Of a DNA stretch of 64,000 nt, positions 28,025 to 37,179 are shown piece by piece (the first letter of the stretch is position 1; every line of letters begins with the position of its first letter). Under the pieces are notes generated by a model that was not told the origin of the DNA, did no database searches, and saw only the letters and a program-made list of their open reading frames with translations. The stretch comes from Povalibacter uvarum (GTDB taxonomy: Bacteria; Pseudomonadota; Gammaproteobacteria; Steroidobacterales; Steroidobacteraceae). The stretch covers positions 372,001 through 436,000 of the forward strand of contig NZ_JACHHZ010000003.1 in assembly GCF_014202975.1 (NCBI RefSeq), read 5' to 3'. Both the position numbers and the translations under genes were made by a program.

Positions 28025-30430
28025 TCAGGGTGCGGAGGTTTTCGGTACCAGCAACGATATACGCGCTGTCCTGTTCGGCTCGTACGAGTTCTGGCCCCAG
28101 CGCGAGTTGCGCAGCCATTGTTCGAGATCCGCGGCGGAGACGGGCCGGCTCATGAAGTAGCCCTGCGCATGATCGCAGCCCAGCGACACCAGGTGGTTGT
28201 AGCTCGCCTCGTCTTCCACGCCCTCGGCGACGACCTTCAGTCCCAGGCTGTGCCCGAGCTCGATCGTGGAACGGACGATCATCGACGTCGTCGTGTCGTT
28301 CATCATGCCAATGACGAAGCTCCGGTCGATCTTCAGCTCCTTCACCGGAAGCCGCGAGATGTAGTTCAGCGAGGAATAGCCCGTGCCGTAGTCGTCGATC
28401 GCGAGATGCACGCCGAGATCGTGCAGTCGCTCAAGCACTCGTTGTGCGTACGCCGGATCTTCCATGAAGCCGCTTTCGGTGATCTCCAGGCAGAGCATGT
28501 CGGCCGGCATCGCGTATCGAAGCAGCAGTCCTTCGACGATCTCCGGCAGATCGCGATTCATGAGGTCGCGCGCCGCGATATTGACGGAGATGCGCAGATG
28601 AATGCCTTTCTCCCGCCAGCGGCCGAACTGCTTGATCGACTCTTCCAGGACCCAGCGCGTGATGAGCCGGATATGGCCGGTCTGCTCGGCGAAGGGAACG
28701 AACTCGGAAGGAGGGACCACGCCTCGCGTCGGGTGCTGCCAGCGCACGAGCGCTTCGACGGCCGCGGCGGCGTGCGACGTCAGCGAGATTCGCGGCTGAT
28801 AGAAGACACGCAGTTCGCTGCGGTCGATCGCACCGCGCAGGTCGCTGAGCAGCGAGAGGCGGCGTTCATTCCGGGACGCGTTCTGGGGGTCGTAGACTGC
28901 GTACCCGGTCTTTCCGGTCTTCGCCAGGTGCATTGCGATGTCGGCGTTGCGCAGGAGTGCCGATGCGTTGGCCCCGTGCTCGGGGAAGTGTGCGATGCCG
29001 ATACTGGCGCCCACGTCGAGCGGCTGCTCGTCATAGGCGATCGGCTTCTCGAGCGAGCGCAGGATTCGCTGCGCGAAGCGCACGGCATCTTCGGATGCGA
29101 CGTCCTCGATCAGGACAGCGAACTCATCGCCGCCGAGCCGCGCGACTACATCACCCGGACGAGCCAGTGCGCTGAGCCGGCCAGCGACTTCCCGCAGCAT
29201 GTGATCGCCCACGCTGAAACCGAGCGTCTCATTGACTGTGCGGAACCGATCGATGTTCATTACGAGGACGCTGGGCGACATGCTTGCCGGGCGGGCGGCC
29301 GAGAGCGATTGCGCCAGCAGTTTGTTGAACAGCGCCCTGTTGGGGAGGTCGGTCAGCGCGTCGCGGTACGCGAGCTTCAGGATCTGATCTTCACGGGCCG
29401 CAATGCCCTCGCGCATGTGGTTCAGGCTGGTGGCCAGCACGCCAATCTCGTCCTTGGTCGTGGCGTTGACGCTGTCGGCGTAGTCACCGCGCTGGATCTT
29501 CTCGGCGGCATGCGAGAGGTCGCTGATGGGGCGGGTGATCGTGGCTGCAATGAAGACGCTGCCGACAATGGACAGCAGCAATGTTGCAACGCCGAGGGCG
29601 AGCAATGTGTTGCTGAGGCGATCGAACGCTGCGACGGCCTCCGCAACCGATCGCTGGAGAACGGCAGCCAGATTCGTGTCGCCCAGATGGTCGAGGGCAA
29701 TGACGCGGACCTGTTGCTCGGCATTGTCGGTGCCGATGAGATGGACGTGCGCTGCTTCCGGCAGCGCGGGCAACTGCTCGGTCTGAGAGACGTCCTGGGC
29801 GTCCAGCGTCGAAGCGAGCACGCGCCAGCGTGGACCTACATTCGATTGGGCGAGAAACGAAACTTCCAGCGCCGTCAGCTGGCGCAGTTCGCGGGCGAGC
29901 TGATCGTCGACGACGAAGCCGAGCACGATCCACGAGATGGGCAGGGGCGCCATCACCGGAACGACCACGAGCTGGTACGCGTGACCGTTGATGAGCTCGA
30001 TCGAGGAAGCGCTGCCTTCGCGAGCGGCTCGATCGATCAGCAGCGGAAATTCGAACTGATGCGGCTGCGAGTCGGGCGCGAGCGTATCGGCAATGACGCT
30101 GCGATCGAGGGAGACCAGCATTGCCATGCTGGCATTGATGCGGCCCGCATGATTGCGCAGCGCGGAAACGGCCGTGCCGGAATCGTTGGTGGCGATGGCC
30201 TCGCGCAGCCCGTAATCCGCTGCCATGACGCGTGCCGTTTGCGAGAGACGATCGCGATTCTGCTCGAGCAGCCGGGCGAAGATGCGCTCACCGACTTCGA
30301 GCTCCGATTCGATCTTCTGCCGTGCGTTGGTGGAGTTCGCGGAATCGACGAGAAGGAAGGCAGCGATCTGGACGAGCCCGATCAGCGCGACGAAGAAGAC
30401 GATGATGCGGGTTCGCAGGTGCCGGAACAT
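28025..30430 (-). CDS. Membrane GGDEF-EAL protein with periplasmic sensor and HAMP
   Basis: An 801-residue inner-membrane signalling protein: helix 1 (about 8-28), a 250-residue periplasmic sensor, helix 2 (about 278-300), HAMP (301-350), GGDEF domain with intact GGDEF at 433-437, and EAL domain with EAL at 559-561 and DDYGTGYSSL. Both active sites look whole, so it may make and break cyclic di-GMP under sensor control. Its start overlaps the cupredoxin stop by one base (TAATG), and a secreted truncated globin opens the operon. The sensor may therefore read the state of these two redox proteins. EAL activity usually prevails in such fusions, but sequence cannot decide. Confidence 0.93.
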   Translation of the reverse strand: MFRHLRTRIIVFFVALIGLVQIAAFLLVDSANSTNARQKIESELEVGERIFARLLEQNRDRLSQTARVMAADYGLREAIATNDSGTAVSALRNHAGRINASMAMLVSLDRSVIADTLAPDSQPHQFEFPLLIDRAAREGSASSIELINGHAYQLVVVPVMAPLPISWIVLGFVVDDQLARELRQLTALEVSFLAQSNVGPRWRVLASTLDAQDVSQTEQLPALPEAAHVHLIGTDNAEQQVRVIALDHLGDTNLAAVLQRSVAEAVAAFDRLSNTLLALGVATLLLSIVGSVFIAATITRPISDLSHAAEKIQRGDYADSVNATTKDEIGVLATSLNHMREGIAAREDQILKLAYRDALTDLPNRALFNKLLAQSLSAARPASMSPSVLVMNIDRFRTVNETLGFSVGDHMLREVAGRLSALARPGDVVARLGGDEFAVLIEDVASEDAVRFAQRILRSLEKPIAYDEQPLDVGASIGIAHFPEHGANASALLRNADIAMHLAKTGKTGYAVYDPQNASRNERRLSLLSDLRGAIDRSELRVFYQPRISLTSHAAAAVEALVRWQHPTRGVVPPSEFVPFAEQTGHIRLITRWVLEESIKQFGRWREKGIHLRISVNIAARDLMNRDLPEIVEGLLLRYAMPADMLCLEITESGFMEDPAYAQRVLERLHDLGVHLAIDDYGTGYSSLNYISRLPVKELKIDRSFVIGMMNDTTTSMIVRSTIELGHSLGLKVVAEGVEDEASYNHLVSLGCDHAQGYFMSRPVSAADLEQWLRNSRWGQNSYEPNRTARISLLVPKTSAP

Positions 30431-31098
30431 TACAGGCCTGGGTGATCGTGCCCTGCGTGTGAAGCAGTCTCGCCGGAGATCGTTGCGGCACCCAGGAGCG
30501 AACCGAGGGCGACGGTAACTGAGCGGTCGATCGTGCCGGAGCCGCTGCTGTCGATCCTGCCCTGTGACAGCGGTTGCTGCATGCCCGGATGCCAGACGAC
30601 CATTTCATACGTGCCGTCGGGCAGGTTGCCCAGCTTCGCGCGTCCCTGGGCATCCGTGCGAACGAAGTAGGGCGTGTCGACCGCCAGCACCCAGGCGATC
30701 ATGTGATCGTGGATGTTGCAGCCGAGGACCGCGACGCCGCTCTTGTCGAACATCACCGGTGCGCTCGGCTTTCCGGAGTAGAGCTTCAACTGAAACGTCT
30801 TCGCCGGCGAGAACGAGTAGACCTGGTGGCGGATGTTGTCGTTGTTCGGAAAGTCGATCGCCGTGCCGGTCTGGACGACGGTCACGCGCGGCACGAATTC
30901 CTTGTCGACCTGATCGATGATGACGTGCTTCCCGGAAGCGGGCGCGATCGTCTGCCCAGGCATGAAATAGACGATGGCATCGGCGACCGGCTTGCCCTTG
31001 TCGTCCACGATCGTCGTGTTGACGTTTGACGCGCCGGCGATAGCGCTGACCACCAGAGTCGTGGCGGCGACGACGAGGTGCAGGGAGTGAGTGCTCAT
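30430..31098 (-). CDS. Periplasmic cupredoxin (methylamine-utilisation-like blue copper protein)
   Basis: A 222-residue exported protein (signal ends near AGASN). It has a plastocyanin-like fold with the type 1 copper ligands in order: His in DNIRHQVYS, Cys in VLGCNIHDHM, then His and Met in the same loop. A carboxypeptidase-regulatory-like segment (TDAQGRAKLGNLPDGTYEM) follows, and a His-rich tail (SHAGHDH) could bind metal. Such proteins are often labelled methylamine utilisation protein, but no methylamine dehydrogenase is near. The start overlaps the globin stop by ATGA and the stop overlaps the GGDEF-EAL start, so the three are made together. Confidence 0.85.
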   Translation of the reverse strand: MSTHSLHLVVAATTLVVSAIAGASNVNTTIVDDKGKPVADAIVYFMPGQTIAPASGKHVIIDQVDKEFVPRVTVVQTGTAIDFPNNDNIRHQVYSFSPAKTFQLKLYSGKPSAPVMFDKSGVAVLGCNIHDHMIAWVLAVDTPYFVRTDAQGRAKLGNLPDGTYEMVVWHPGMQQPLSQGRIDSSGSGTIDRSVTVALGSLLGAATISGETASHAGHDHPGL

Positions 31099-31538
31099 TT
31101 CGTCACCACATCGCGCTTTGACGGGGCGAGCAGCGCAAGCAGTTCGTTTCGCTCGCGCAACGGCACTTCCTGGCTGACCATGATGTCGCGCAGGCTCTGG
31201 ACCATCGCGAACATCTCAGCCTCGGTGATGTCGAGGCCGGCGTGGATGTCCTTCATGTTGTCGCCGTCGTATGTGCACGGGCCACCGGTGATCGAGCAGA
31301 GATAGACGGTGAGCATGCTCTTCACGCGATGCAGGGAAACCTTGCGCCAGGAGCGGCTCGTGCGCGGATCGCTCGACGACCGGTCGACGAGCTCGTTGGC
31401 GATCGCTCCCAGCCGATCGCTGCCGATGCGATCGTACAGAGTGGCTTCGGCGCGGGCGGTCGACAGGTGGAGGGCGCCCGCCAGGGCGATTGCGCCCAGA
31501 AAAGCAGCCTTCGGAGAGGCTTTGGAAACGGAAGCCAT
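31095..31538 (-). CDS. Exported group 1 truncated haemoglobin
   Basis: A 147-residue protein with a signal peptide (ends near STARAEA), unusual for bacterial globins, which are mostly cytoplasmic. The globin part begins LYDRIGSDRLGAIANELV and contains GGPCTYDGDNMKDIHAGL, where the His is the expected proximal haem ligand of trHbN-type globins. Periplasmic haem could bind oxygen, nitric oxide or peroxide. It is first in the operon with the cupredoxin and the GGDEF-EAL protein, and divergent from the DUF3034 gene. The CTY motif puts a cysteine close to the haem pocket. Confidence 0.82.
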   Translation of the reverse strand: MASVSKASPKAAFLGAIALAGALHLSTARAEATLYDRIGSDRLGAIANELVDRSSSDPRTSRSWRKVSLHRVKSMLTVYLCSITGGPCTYDGDNMKDIHAGLDITEAEMFAMVQSLRDIMVSQEVPLRERNELLALLAPSKRDVVTK

Positions 31539-31703
31539 CGGTCGCTCGGCATGACGGAATATGCCGGCGATTCTGCGGGGACTGCCCGATCGGCCGTGTT
31601 AACTGGCTCACATCGGCCACATGAGGCAAACCCCCAATGGCCAACGGGTGTGCGACAGGTCGCGCTCCTGATCCGCTGTTCTCAAGGAACATGCGTCATT
31701 CAC

Positions 31704-31722
31704 GCGATCCGGCAGGGATCGC
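31704..31722 (+). promoter_or_regulatory. Leader hairpin of the DUF3034 gene
   Basis: Perfect arms gcgatcc / ggatcgc with loop ggcag, 27 bases before the start at 31749, within the divergent control region between the globin and DUF3034 genes. It may be a protein-binding palindrome or a mRNA hairpin. Confidence 0.4.
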
Positions 31723-31748
31723 GGTTCGGCAATCGAAGCGGAGTGGGA

Positions 31749-32621
31749 ATGTCTGCGGCAAAGCGTGTCGGTTTTTTGGGGGCAGCGGTTGGCCTGGGTC
31801 TGCTCAGTGCCAGCGGGGCCGCCCTGGCGGGTGATCGCCTGCTGGCCACCGGCGGAGTGACGCAGATTGAGGGCGCCGCTGGCGGCGGTCTCTCGCCGTG
31901 GGCGTTGATCGCGGGTCTCGGAACGCGCGATCAGATCGGCGGGAGCGGCTTCTGCACGAGCGTCGAGCCGGATGACTTCGAGCTCATGAGCTGCGGTCTC
32001 AGCGTCGGCATCCACGACCGCGTCGAGCTGTCGTACGCGCGCCAGAAATTCGATCTGGGCACCACGGTGCCGGGCGAATCGATTCGCCAGGACGTGTTCG
32101 GTGTGAAGGTGAAAGTGTTCGGCGATGCCGTGTTCGCACAGGACTCGCCGTGGCCGCAGATTGCCGTGGGTGCGCAGTTCAAGCGCAACAAGGATTTCGA
32201 TTTCGTCCCGACGCTGCTTGGGGCGCGTGACGGAGAGGACATCGACTACTACGTCGCGGCAACGAAGATCTGGCTCTCCGGCGCAGCGGGTCGCACCACG
32301 CTCCTGAACGGAACGCTTCGGGCGACGCGGGCGAATCAGTTCGGCATTCTCGGTTTTGGCGGCGATCTCGAGGACGGCTATACGCTGCAGCCTGAGCTCA
32401 GCACCGCGATCTTCCTGACCGACCATATCGTTGCCGGTGCCGAGTACCGCATGAAGCCGGACAACCTGAGTGTGTTCCGGGAGGACGACAGCTGGGATGC
32501 GTTCGTCGCCTTCATTCCCTTCAAGAACGTTTCATTGACCCTTGCGCACGTTGACCTCGGCAACATCGCCGACAAGGACGATCAGCGCGGTTGGTACGCG
32601 TCGCTCCAGGCCAGTTTCTAG
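31749..32621 (+). CDS. DUF3034 family outer-membrane protein
   Basis: A 290-residue protein with a signal peptide (ends GAALAGD) and alternating strands throughout, closing with GWYASLQASF, a barrel-type aromatic end. The glycine-rich start GGVTQIEGAAGGGLSPWALI is typical of DUF3034. I recall this family next to exported globins, methylamine-utilisation-like cupredoxins and EAL proteins in other proteobacteria, and the same set is divergent here, so it is probably the outer-membrane member of that system. Start picked for the signal peptide; ggag lies upstream. Function unknown. Confidence 0.8.
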   Translation: MSAAKRVGFLGAAVGLGLLSASGAALAGDRLLATGGVTQIEGAAGGGLSPWALIAGLGTRDQIGGSGFCTSVEPDDFELMSCGLSVGIHDRVELSYARQKFDLGTTVPGESIRQDVFGVKVKVFGDAVFAQDSPWPQIAVGAQFKRNKDFDFVPTLLGARDGEDIDYYVAATKIWLSGAAGRTTLLNGTLRATRANQFGILGFGGDLEDGYTLQPELSTAIFLTDHIVAGAEYRMKPDNLSVFREDDSWDAFVAFIPFKNVSLTLAHVDLGNIADKDDQRGWYASLQASF

Positions 32622-32731
32622 CTTCCGGCGGATTTTCGTCGACTGCCGCTTCGTGCGATTGCAAGACGTAGTCGCCCGAAGCATCCTATCCGTCTCATTT
32701 TCAGCGAGCCGCTGTCGCGGGACTTCCCAAG

Positions 32732-34711
32732 GTGGATCCAGTCACGAGTCTGTGGGCCGCTCTTGCCAGCCGCGAATCCAGACTGCTGGCGCTGCTGCGA
32801 ACCGCTGTCCAGATCATCTGGGTCACCGACGCGGACGGCAAGGCGCCGCCCCCGGACGCACATCCGCCCGACGATATCGCCGATCTGACGTGGAACGCCT
32901 TCACGGGCGTGCCGCAGGACAAGATTGCCGGCGAGGGTTGGCTGGCGAGCATTCATTCGAAAGATCTTCCCAACCTGATACGGGCGCGCGAGCAGGCACT
33001 GCGCGACGGACAGGATCTGCATACGGAGTTTCGTGTTAGGCATCGCAGCGGCGAATGGCGCTCGATGGCCTGCCATGGCGCGCCTGTCCGCAATCCGGCG
33101 GGAGAGGTGATCGCGTGGATAGGCACCTGCACCGACGTTTCCACGATCCGGCGCGCGGAAGCGGCGCATCGGGAAGCAGAGGACAGACTGCTTGCCGCGC
33201 TCGATGCCGGCGAGATGGCGACATGGATCTGGCAGGCGAATGATCAGAGGTTCTACTGGGATCCGACAGGCGGCCGGCTGTGGGGGCTCGATCCCGGTAG
33301 CTCGCAATCGGCAGACCTCGCGGGCTTGCGCCAATACATTCACCCTGACGACAGGCAGTCAACGATTCGCGCGGCGGAGCTGACTGCCGCGACCGGCGTT
33401 TTTCATACTGCTGAGTTTCGCGTCGCACGGGCTGACGGTCGGCTTCAATGGCTGCAGACCCGCGGCCGCGTGGAGAAGGATGCGAATGGAAACGTGCTGC
33501 GCGTGATCGGCGCGTTCGTCGACGTGACGAAGCTCAAGACCGCCGAAGAATCCCTGCGACAGAGCCAGAAGCTCCAGGCGCTGGGGACGCTGGCCGGCGG
33601 TATCGCGCACGACTTCAACAATCTCGTGCTCGTGATCAGCGGGAATGCCCAGCTCGCGTTGAGCGATCTCGATTCACACCATCCGGCGACGCCTTCGTTG
33701 CAGGAGATCTCGAAAGCGGCAACGCGCGCGGGAGATCTGGTTCGCCGCATTCTGACATTCGCCGCACGGCAGCCTCTTGTGCCGGCGGTGACACCCTTGC
33801 AGCCCGCCGTTCACGAGGCGCTGAAGCTGTTGACGTCGGCTGTGCCGCCGAACGTGAGCATCCATACCCGTCTCGATGACAACGGCGTTTCCTGCACGCT
33901 CGGTCAGACGGAGCTCGAACAGGTCATCGTGAATCTCGTCACCAACGCGATTCATGCCATCGGTGACAACCCGGGAACGATCGATGTCACTGCGGATCTG
34001 CCTGGGTCGCATGAACTGCCGTCGAGCCTGCGCGCGGACACGTCATATGTCCGCGTGTCGATCCGCGACAATGGCGCGGGGATGAGCGAAGAGACGCGAT
34101 CGCGCATCTTCGAGCCGTTCTTCACGACCAAGCCGAAGGGCAAAGGCACAGGCCTCGGTCTGGCTGTCGTGCATGGCATCGTGACCGCGGGCGGCGGCAC
34201 GATCATCGTCGAGAGCGAGCTGGGGCGGGGCACGACGTTTCAGTTGTGGCTGCCGCTCGCGGTGCAAGCCGCTGCAGCGGTGCAGTCAGAGCAGCAGAAC
34301 GCGCAGGTGCCGAAGCGAACCGAGCACATCCTCTACGTGGACGACGACGAAGCGATCGCTTATCTCATCCAGCGAACGCTCGAGCGATCGGGCTATCGCG
34401 TGACGTGCAGCACCGATCCGCGCGACGCGCTGAAGATGTTCAAAGAGCAGGGAACAGCCTTCGACGTCGTCGTGACCGATCTGACGATGCCCGTCATGAA
34501 TGGCTTCGACCTGATCGTTGCGCTGCGTGAGCTGCGACCCGATGTGCCGATCGTGATGACGTCCGGTTATGCGCGCGAAGATGATCAGCAGCGCGCCGCG
34601 CAACTGGGGATCGGCCGGATCATTCTGAAGCCCGATACGGTGGAGGAGCTCGGCGAGGAGCTGGATGCGCGCTGTGTGGATTTGCGGGCGCGACGAGCCG
34701 CTGGTCATTGA
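32732..34711 (+). CDS. Cytoplasmic PAS-PAS hybrid histidine kinase with receiver domain
   Basis: A 659-residue soluble protein: PAS 1 (about 20-140), PAS 2 (about 150-275), HisKA with phospho-acceptor His293 in GGIAHDFNN, ATPase domain (NAIHAIG N-box, [23 protein letters not shown]) and a C-terminal receiver with phospho-acceptor Asp583 in VTDLTMP. The HDFNN form is typical of NtrB/FixL-like kinases that pass phosphate to an attached receiver. No output domain or membrane segment is present, so a partner regulator elsewhere is expected. The GTG start has an aagg patch just upstream. Confidence 0.93.
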   Translation: MDPVTSLWAALASRESRLLALLRTAVQIIWVTDADGKAPPPDAHPPDDIADLTWNAFTGVPQDKIAGEGWLASIHSKDLPNLIRAREQALRDGQDLHTEFRVRHRSGEWRSMACHGAPVRNPAGEVIAWIGTCTDVSTIRRAEAAHREAEDRLLAALDAGEMATWIWQANDQRFYWDPTGGRLWGLDPGSSQSADLAGLRQYIHPDDRQSTIRAAELTAATGVFHTAEFRVARADGRLQWLQTRGRVEKDANGNVLRVIGAFVDVTKLKTAEESLRQSQKLQALGTLAGGIAHDFNNLVLVISGNAQLALSDLDSHHPATPSLQEISKAATRAGDLVRRILTFAARQPLVPAVTPLQPAVHEALKLLTSAVPPNVSIHTRLDDNGVSCTLGQTELEQVIVNLVTNAIHAIGDNPGTIDVTADLPGSHELPSSLRADTSYVRVSIRDNGAGMSEETRSRIFEPFFTTKPKGKGTGLGLAVVHGIVTAGGGTIIVESELGRGTTFQLWLPLAVQAAAAVQSEQQNAQVPKRTEHILYVDDDEAIAYLIQRTLERSGYRVTCSTDPRDALKMFKEQGTAFDVVVTDLTMPVMNGFDLIVALRELRPDVPIVMTSGYAREDDQQRAAQLGIGRIILKPDTVEELGEELDARCVDLRARRAAGH

Positions 34712-34740
34712 CGTTCGCCCCGGCATCCGCCTGGACTAAA

Positions 34741-34757
34741 CTCCGGTCACACCGGAG
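34741..34757 (+). promoter_or_regulatory. Palindrome covering the ribosome site of the AraC-type gene
   Basis: Perfect arms ctccggt / accggag with spacer cac, 8 bases before the ATG at 34766. The right arm contains the ggag ribosome site, so folding of the mRNA would hide it; as DNA it could also be an operator for the regulator itself. Confidence 0.5.
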
Positions 34758-34765
34758 ACCTTGTC

Positions 34766-35872
34766 ATGAGCTTCGCATTGCCCGACGCAACCCTTCGGGT
34801 TGCCGCCTGCCTGCTGCTGGGACTGCTGACGACGCTCTTTCTGCGTTCGAGGCGCCGCGACGATGTGGCGCTGGTCGCTGCGCTCTTCTGCCTGAGCCTA
34901 ATTGCCTTCGTCATTTCCTCCACGCGCGGGGCCACCGGCTGGCTCGGAATCGGCGTCTATGCGTTCACTGCCCTTTGTGTCTGCAAGGTCGTGTTGTTCT
35001 GGATGTGTTGCGAAGCGCTCTTCGCGGATCGCTTCCGCATTTCAGCTGTCCACAGCGCATCCCTGGCGGGAATGGCTGCACTTGGCGTTTGGCAGGCGTG
35101 GGCCGATGCTCCCGGGCACGCACTCAGCGGCAGCTGGATGGAGCTGGCTTCGACGCTGCTGCTGAACGCCGCCACGCTGGGGTTCATCGTCGCGGCTCCG
35201 CTGTCGATCCTCATCGGCAAGCGCGCCGATCTCGATGAGTCCCGCCGACGCATCCGCGGCATCGTGGTTCCGGCGCTCGCTGTCTATCTGGGCATCGTCG
35301 TGATCGTGCAGATGGCGGCTTTTCTGCTGCAGCAGCCGACGCCGCGGTCGCTCGTTCTGCTGAATCTCGCCGTCATCTGCCTGGGTGCGTTCGCGGCGTT
35401 GGCCAGCTTCGTGCGGATACGGATCGTCAATTGGTTCGATCGGCCGCCACCCGCTGCCATGACCGACTCGCTGTCGACGCTCGAGCGCCGGGTGCTCGAA
35501 CAACTGCAACGTCGTCTCGTGCCTGAGCGTCTCTATGCCCGGGACGGCCTGACTATCGCGGAGCTGGCTGGTGTGCTCGGAACGCAGGAGCACATATTGC
35601 GGCGGGTCATCAACCAGGGACTCGGCTTCCGCAATTTCAGCGACTTCCTGCACCTGCACAGGTTGCGCGAGGCCGCGAGCCGCCTGAGAGATCCACAGCA
35701 GACTCGCGTACCTGTCCTCACCATCGCCCTGGACGCGGGCTTCGGCTCGATCGGCCCCTTCAACCGGGCCTTCAAGACCCACTTCAATGCGACGCCGACG
35801 CAGTATCGCAGAGAGGGCGCGGGTTGCGGGGCTCGGGGAGCGGGCAGGAGGGAGCTGGGGCATGTGCGGTAG
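34766..35872 (+). CDS. Membrane-anchored AraC-type transcription regulator
   Basis: A 368-residue protein with seven hydrophobic helices in residues 5-220, the third and sixth richest (YAFTALCVCKVVLFW, YLGIVVIVQMAAFLL). An AraC-type DNA-binding domain follows at about 235-355, with TIAELAGVLGTQEHILRRVI and FGSIGPFNRAFKTHFNATPTQYR. The membrane half should sense a signal in or near the membrane while the C-terminal domain stays bound to DNA. It lies 110 bases before a secreted alpha/beta hydrolase on the same strand, a likely target. Confidence 0.88.
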   Translation: MSFALPDATLRVAACLLLGLLTTLFLRSRRRDDVALVAALFCLSLIAFVISSTRGATGWLGIGVYAFTALCVCKVVLFWMCCEALFADRFRISAVHSASLAGMAALGVWQAWADAPGHALSGSWMELASTLLLNAATLGFIVAAPLSILIGKRADLDESRRRIRGIVVPALAVYLGIVVIVQMAAFLLQQPTPRSLVLLNLAVICLGAFAALASFVRIRIVNWFDRPPPAAMTDSLSTLERRVLEQLQRRLVPERLYARDGLTIAELAGVLGTQEHILRRVINQGLGFRNFSDFLHLHRLREAASRLRDPQQTRVPVLTIALDAGFGSIGPFNRAFKTHFNATPTQYRREGAGCGARGAGRRELGHVR

Positions 35873-35982
35873 CGCCCTCACTCATCGCTTTTCGGATTCG
35901 GCCAGCTTTTCCTGAGGAATCGGCGAGCCGCTCGGGCACCGCTGCCCTAGTTTTCCCTCTCGCATTCTCCGGGAGGGCCGTC

Positions 35983-37092
35983 ATGTCGAAATCGTTTCAT
36001 TGGCGTCGCTGGTGCGCATTCGTGGCCGCGATCGTTGCCGTCACAAGTCCGTCCGTTGCGGCCACGCGTATCGAAGGGGATCTGCCGCGCAAAGTGCAGC
36101 GCGCGCCGGATGAGTTTCCGGGTATCGACACGGTGTACGGGGAACTCGCCGCAGGGAGCGGGGTACGTCTGCGCACCATCATGACTCGGCCCCAGGGCGC
36201 GACCGGGCGGTTGCCCGCCATCCTGTTCGTCCAGTGGCTGTCGTGCAGCACCATCGAGCTTCCGCCGGCGGCCCAGGACGGTTGGTCGCAAATGCTGCGG
36301 CGGGTCATCACAGACTCCGGCGCAATGGTCCTGCGAGTGGAGAAAGCCGGGGTCGGCGATAGCGTCGGACTCGATTGCAGCGCGCTCGACTATGAAACCG
36401 AGCTGGCCCATCACCGGGCAGCCTTCGCGAAGCTGCGATCGATGCCGGGAGTGGATCCGGACCGGATCGCCATCTACGGCGCCAGCATGGGGGCGACGTA
36501 CGCGCCATTGATTGCGCAGGGGCAATCCGTGCGCGGCATTGCCGTATGGGGAGGCGGTGCGCGGACGTGGTATGAGCGCATGCTCGCGTTCGACCGGCGA
36601 GCAATGGAGCTTTCGGGCCGCAAGCCCGATGAGATCCGTGCCGCGATGATGCAGCACGTGCGCTTTCATCTGGACTATCTCGATCGCGGGATGACACCGG
36701 CAGCGATCGCGCAGCGTGATCCCTCGCTGGCGGACGTCTGGTCCCAGATCGTTGGCGCGAAGGGGGATCTGCACTATGGCCGGCCGCTCGCGTTTCACCA
36801 GCAGGCGCAACGCCGGAATTGGGCAGGGGCATGGGGTGAGGTCGATGCACCCGTGCTGGCGCTGATCGGCGAGTACGACTGGTTCGAGGAGCAGCGGTCG
36901 GCCGAAGCGATCGCACTCATGGTGAATCGCCGGAAGGCGGGGGCGGCGCAGTTCCGCGTGATCCCAAAGATGGACCATCACTTCGCGATCTACGCTGATC
37001 CCGAGGCAGCCTTCGCCGAGCGTGACGGCCGCAACGATCCGGGGCCGGCGCTGGAAGTCCTGATGCCGTGGTTGCAACGCATACTGCAGTGA
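35983..37092 (+). CDS. Secreted alpha/beta hydrolase
   Basis: A 369-residue exported protein (signal ends near SVAATR). The nucleophile elbow is GASMGA (Ser168), a likely acid is in GEYDWFEE and the histidine in KMDHHFAIY. Members with this layout are dienelactone-hydrolase or esterase relatives. The start at 35983 has gggagg 6 bases upstream and opens a signal peptide; the frame is open further upstream but has no reason to start there. It probably answers to the membrane AraC-type regulator just before it. Substrate unknown. Confidence 0.85.
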   Translation: MSKSFHWRRWCAFVAAIVAVTSPSVAATRIEGDLPRKVQRAPDEFPGIDTVYGELAAGSGVRLRTIMTRPQGATGRLPAILFVQWLSCSTIELPPAAQDGWSQMLRRVITDSGAMVLRVEKAGVGDSVGLDCSALDYETELAHHRAAFAKLRSMPGVDPDRIAIYGASMGATYAPLIAQGQSVRGIAVWGGGARTWYERMLAFDRRAMELSGRKPDEIRAAMMQHVRFHLDYLDRGMTPAAIAQRDPSLADVWSQIVGAKGDLHYGRPLAFHQQAQRRNWAGAWGEVDAPVLALIGEYDWFEEQRSAEAIALMVNRRKAGAAQFRVIPKMDHHFAIYADPEAAFAERDGRNDPGPALEVLMPWLQRILQ

Positions 37093-37179
37093 GCTGCGCA
37101 ACCGCATCGAAGATGCAAACAAAGAGCAACATTGGATCGCTATAAAACCTGCGCGTCCCCTCAGCCGTGCAGGTTCATC

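Noticed and set aside
28118-30445. A 775-codon open frame on the + strand
   Set aside because: Opposite the GGDEF-EAL gene, whose domains are certain; composition is that of antisense.
30430-31098. Role in methylamine oxidation for the cupredoxin
   Set aside because: No methylamine dehydrogenase or mau gene is in the window; the common label reflects similarity only.
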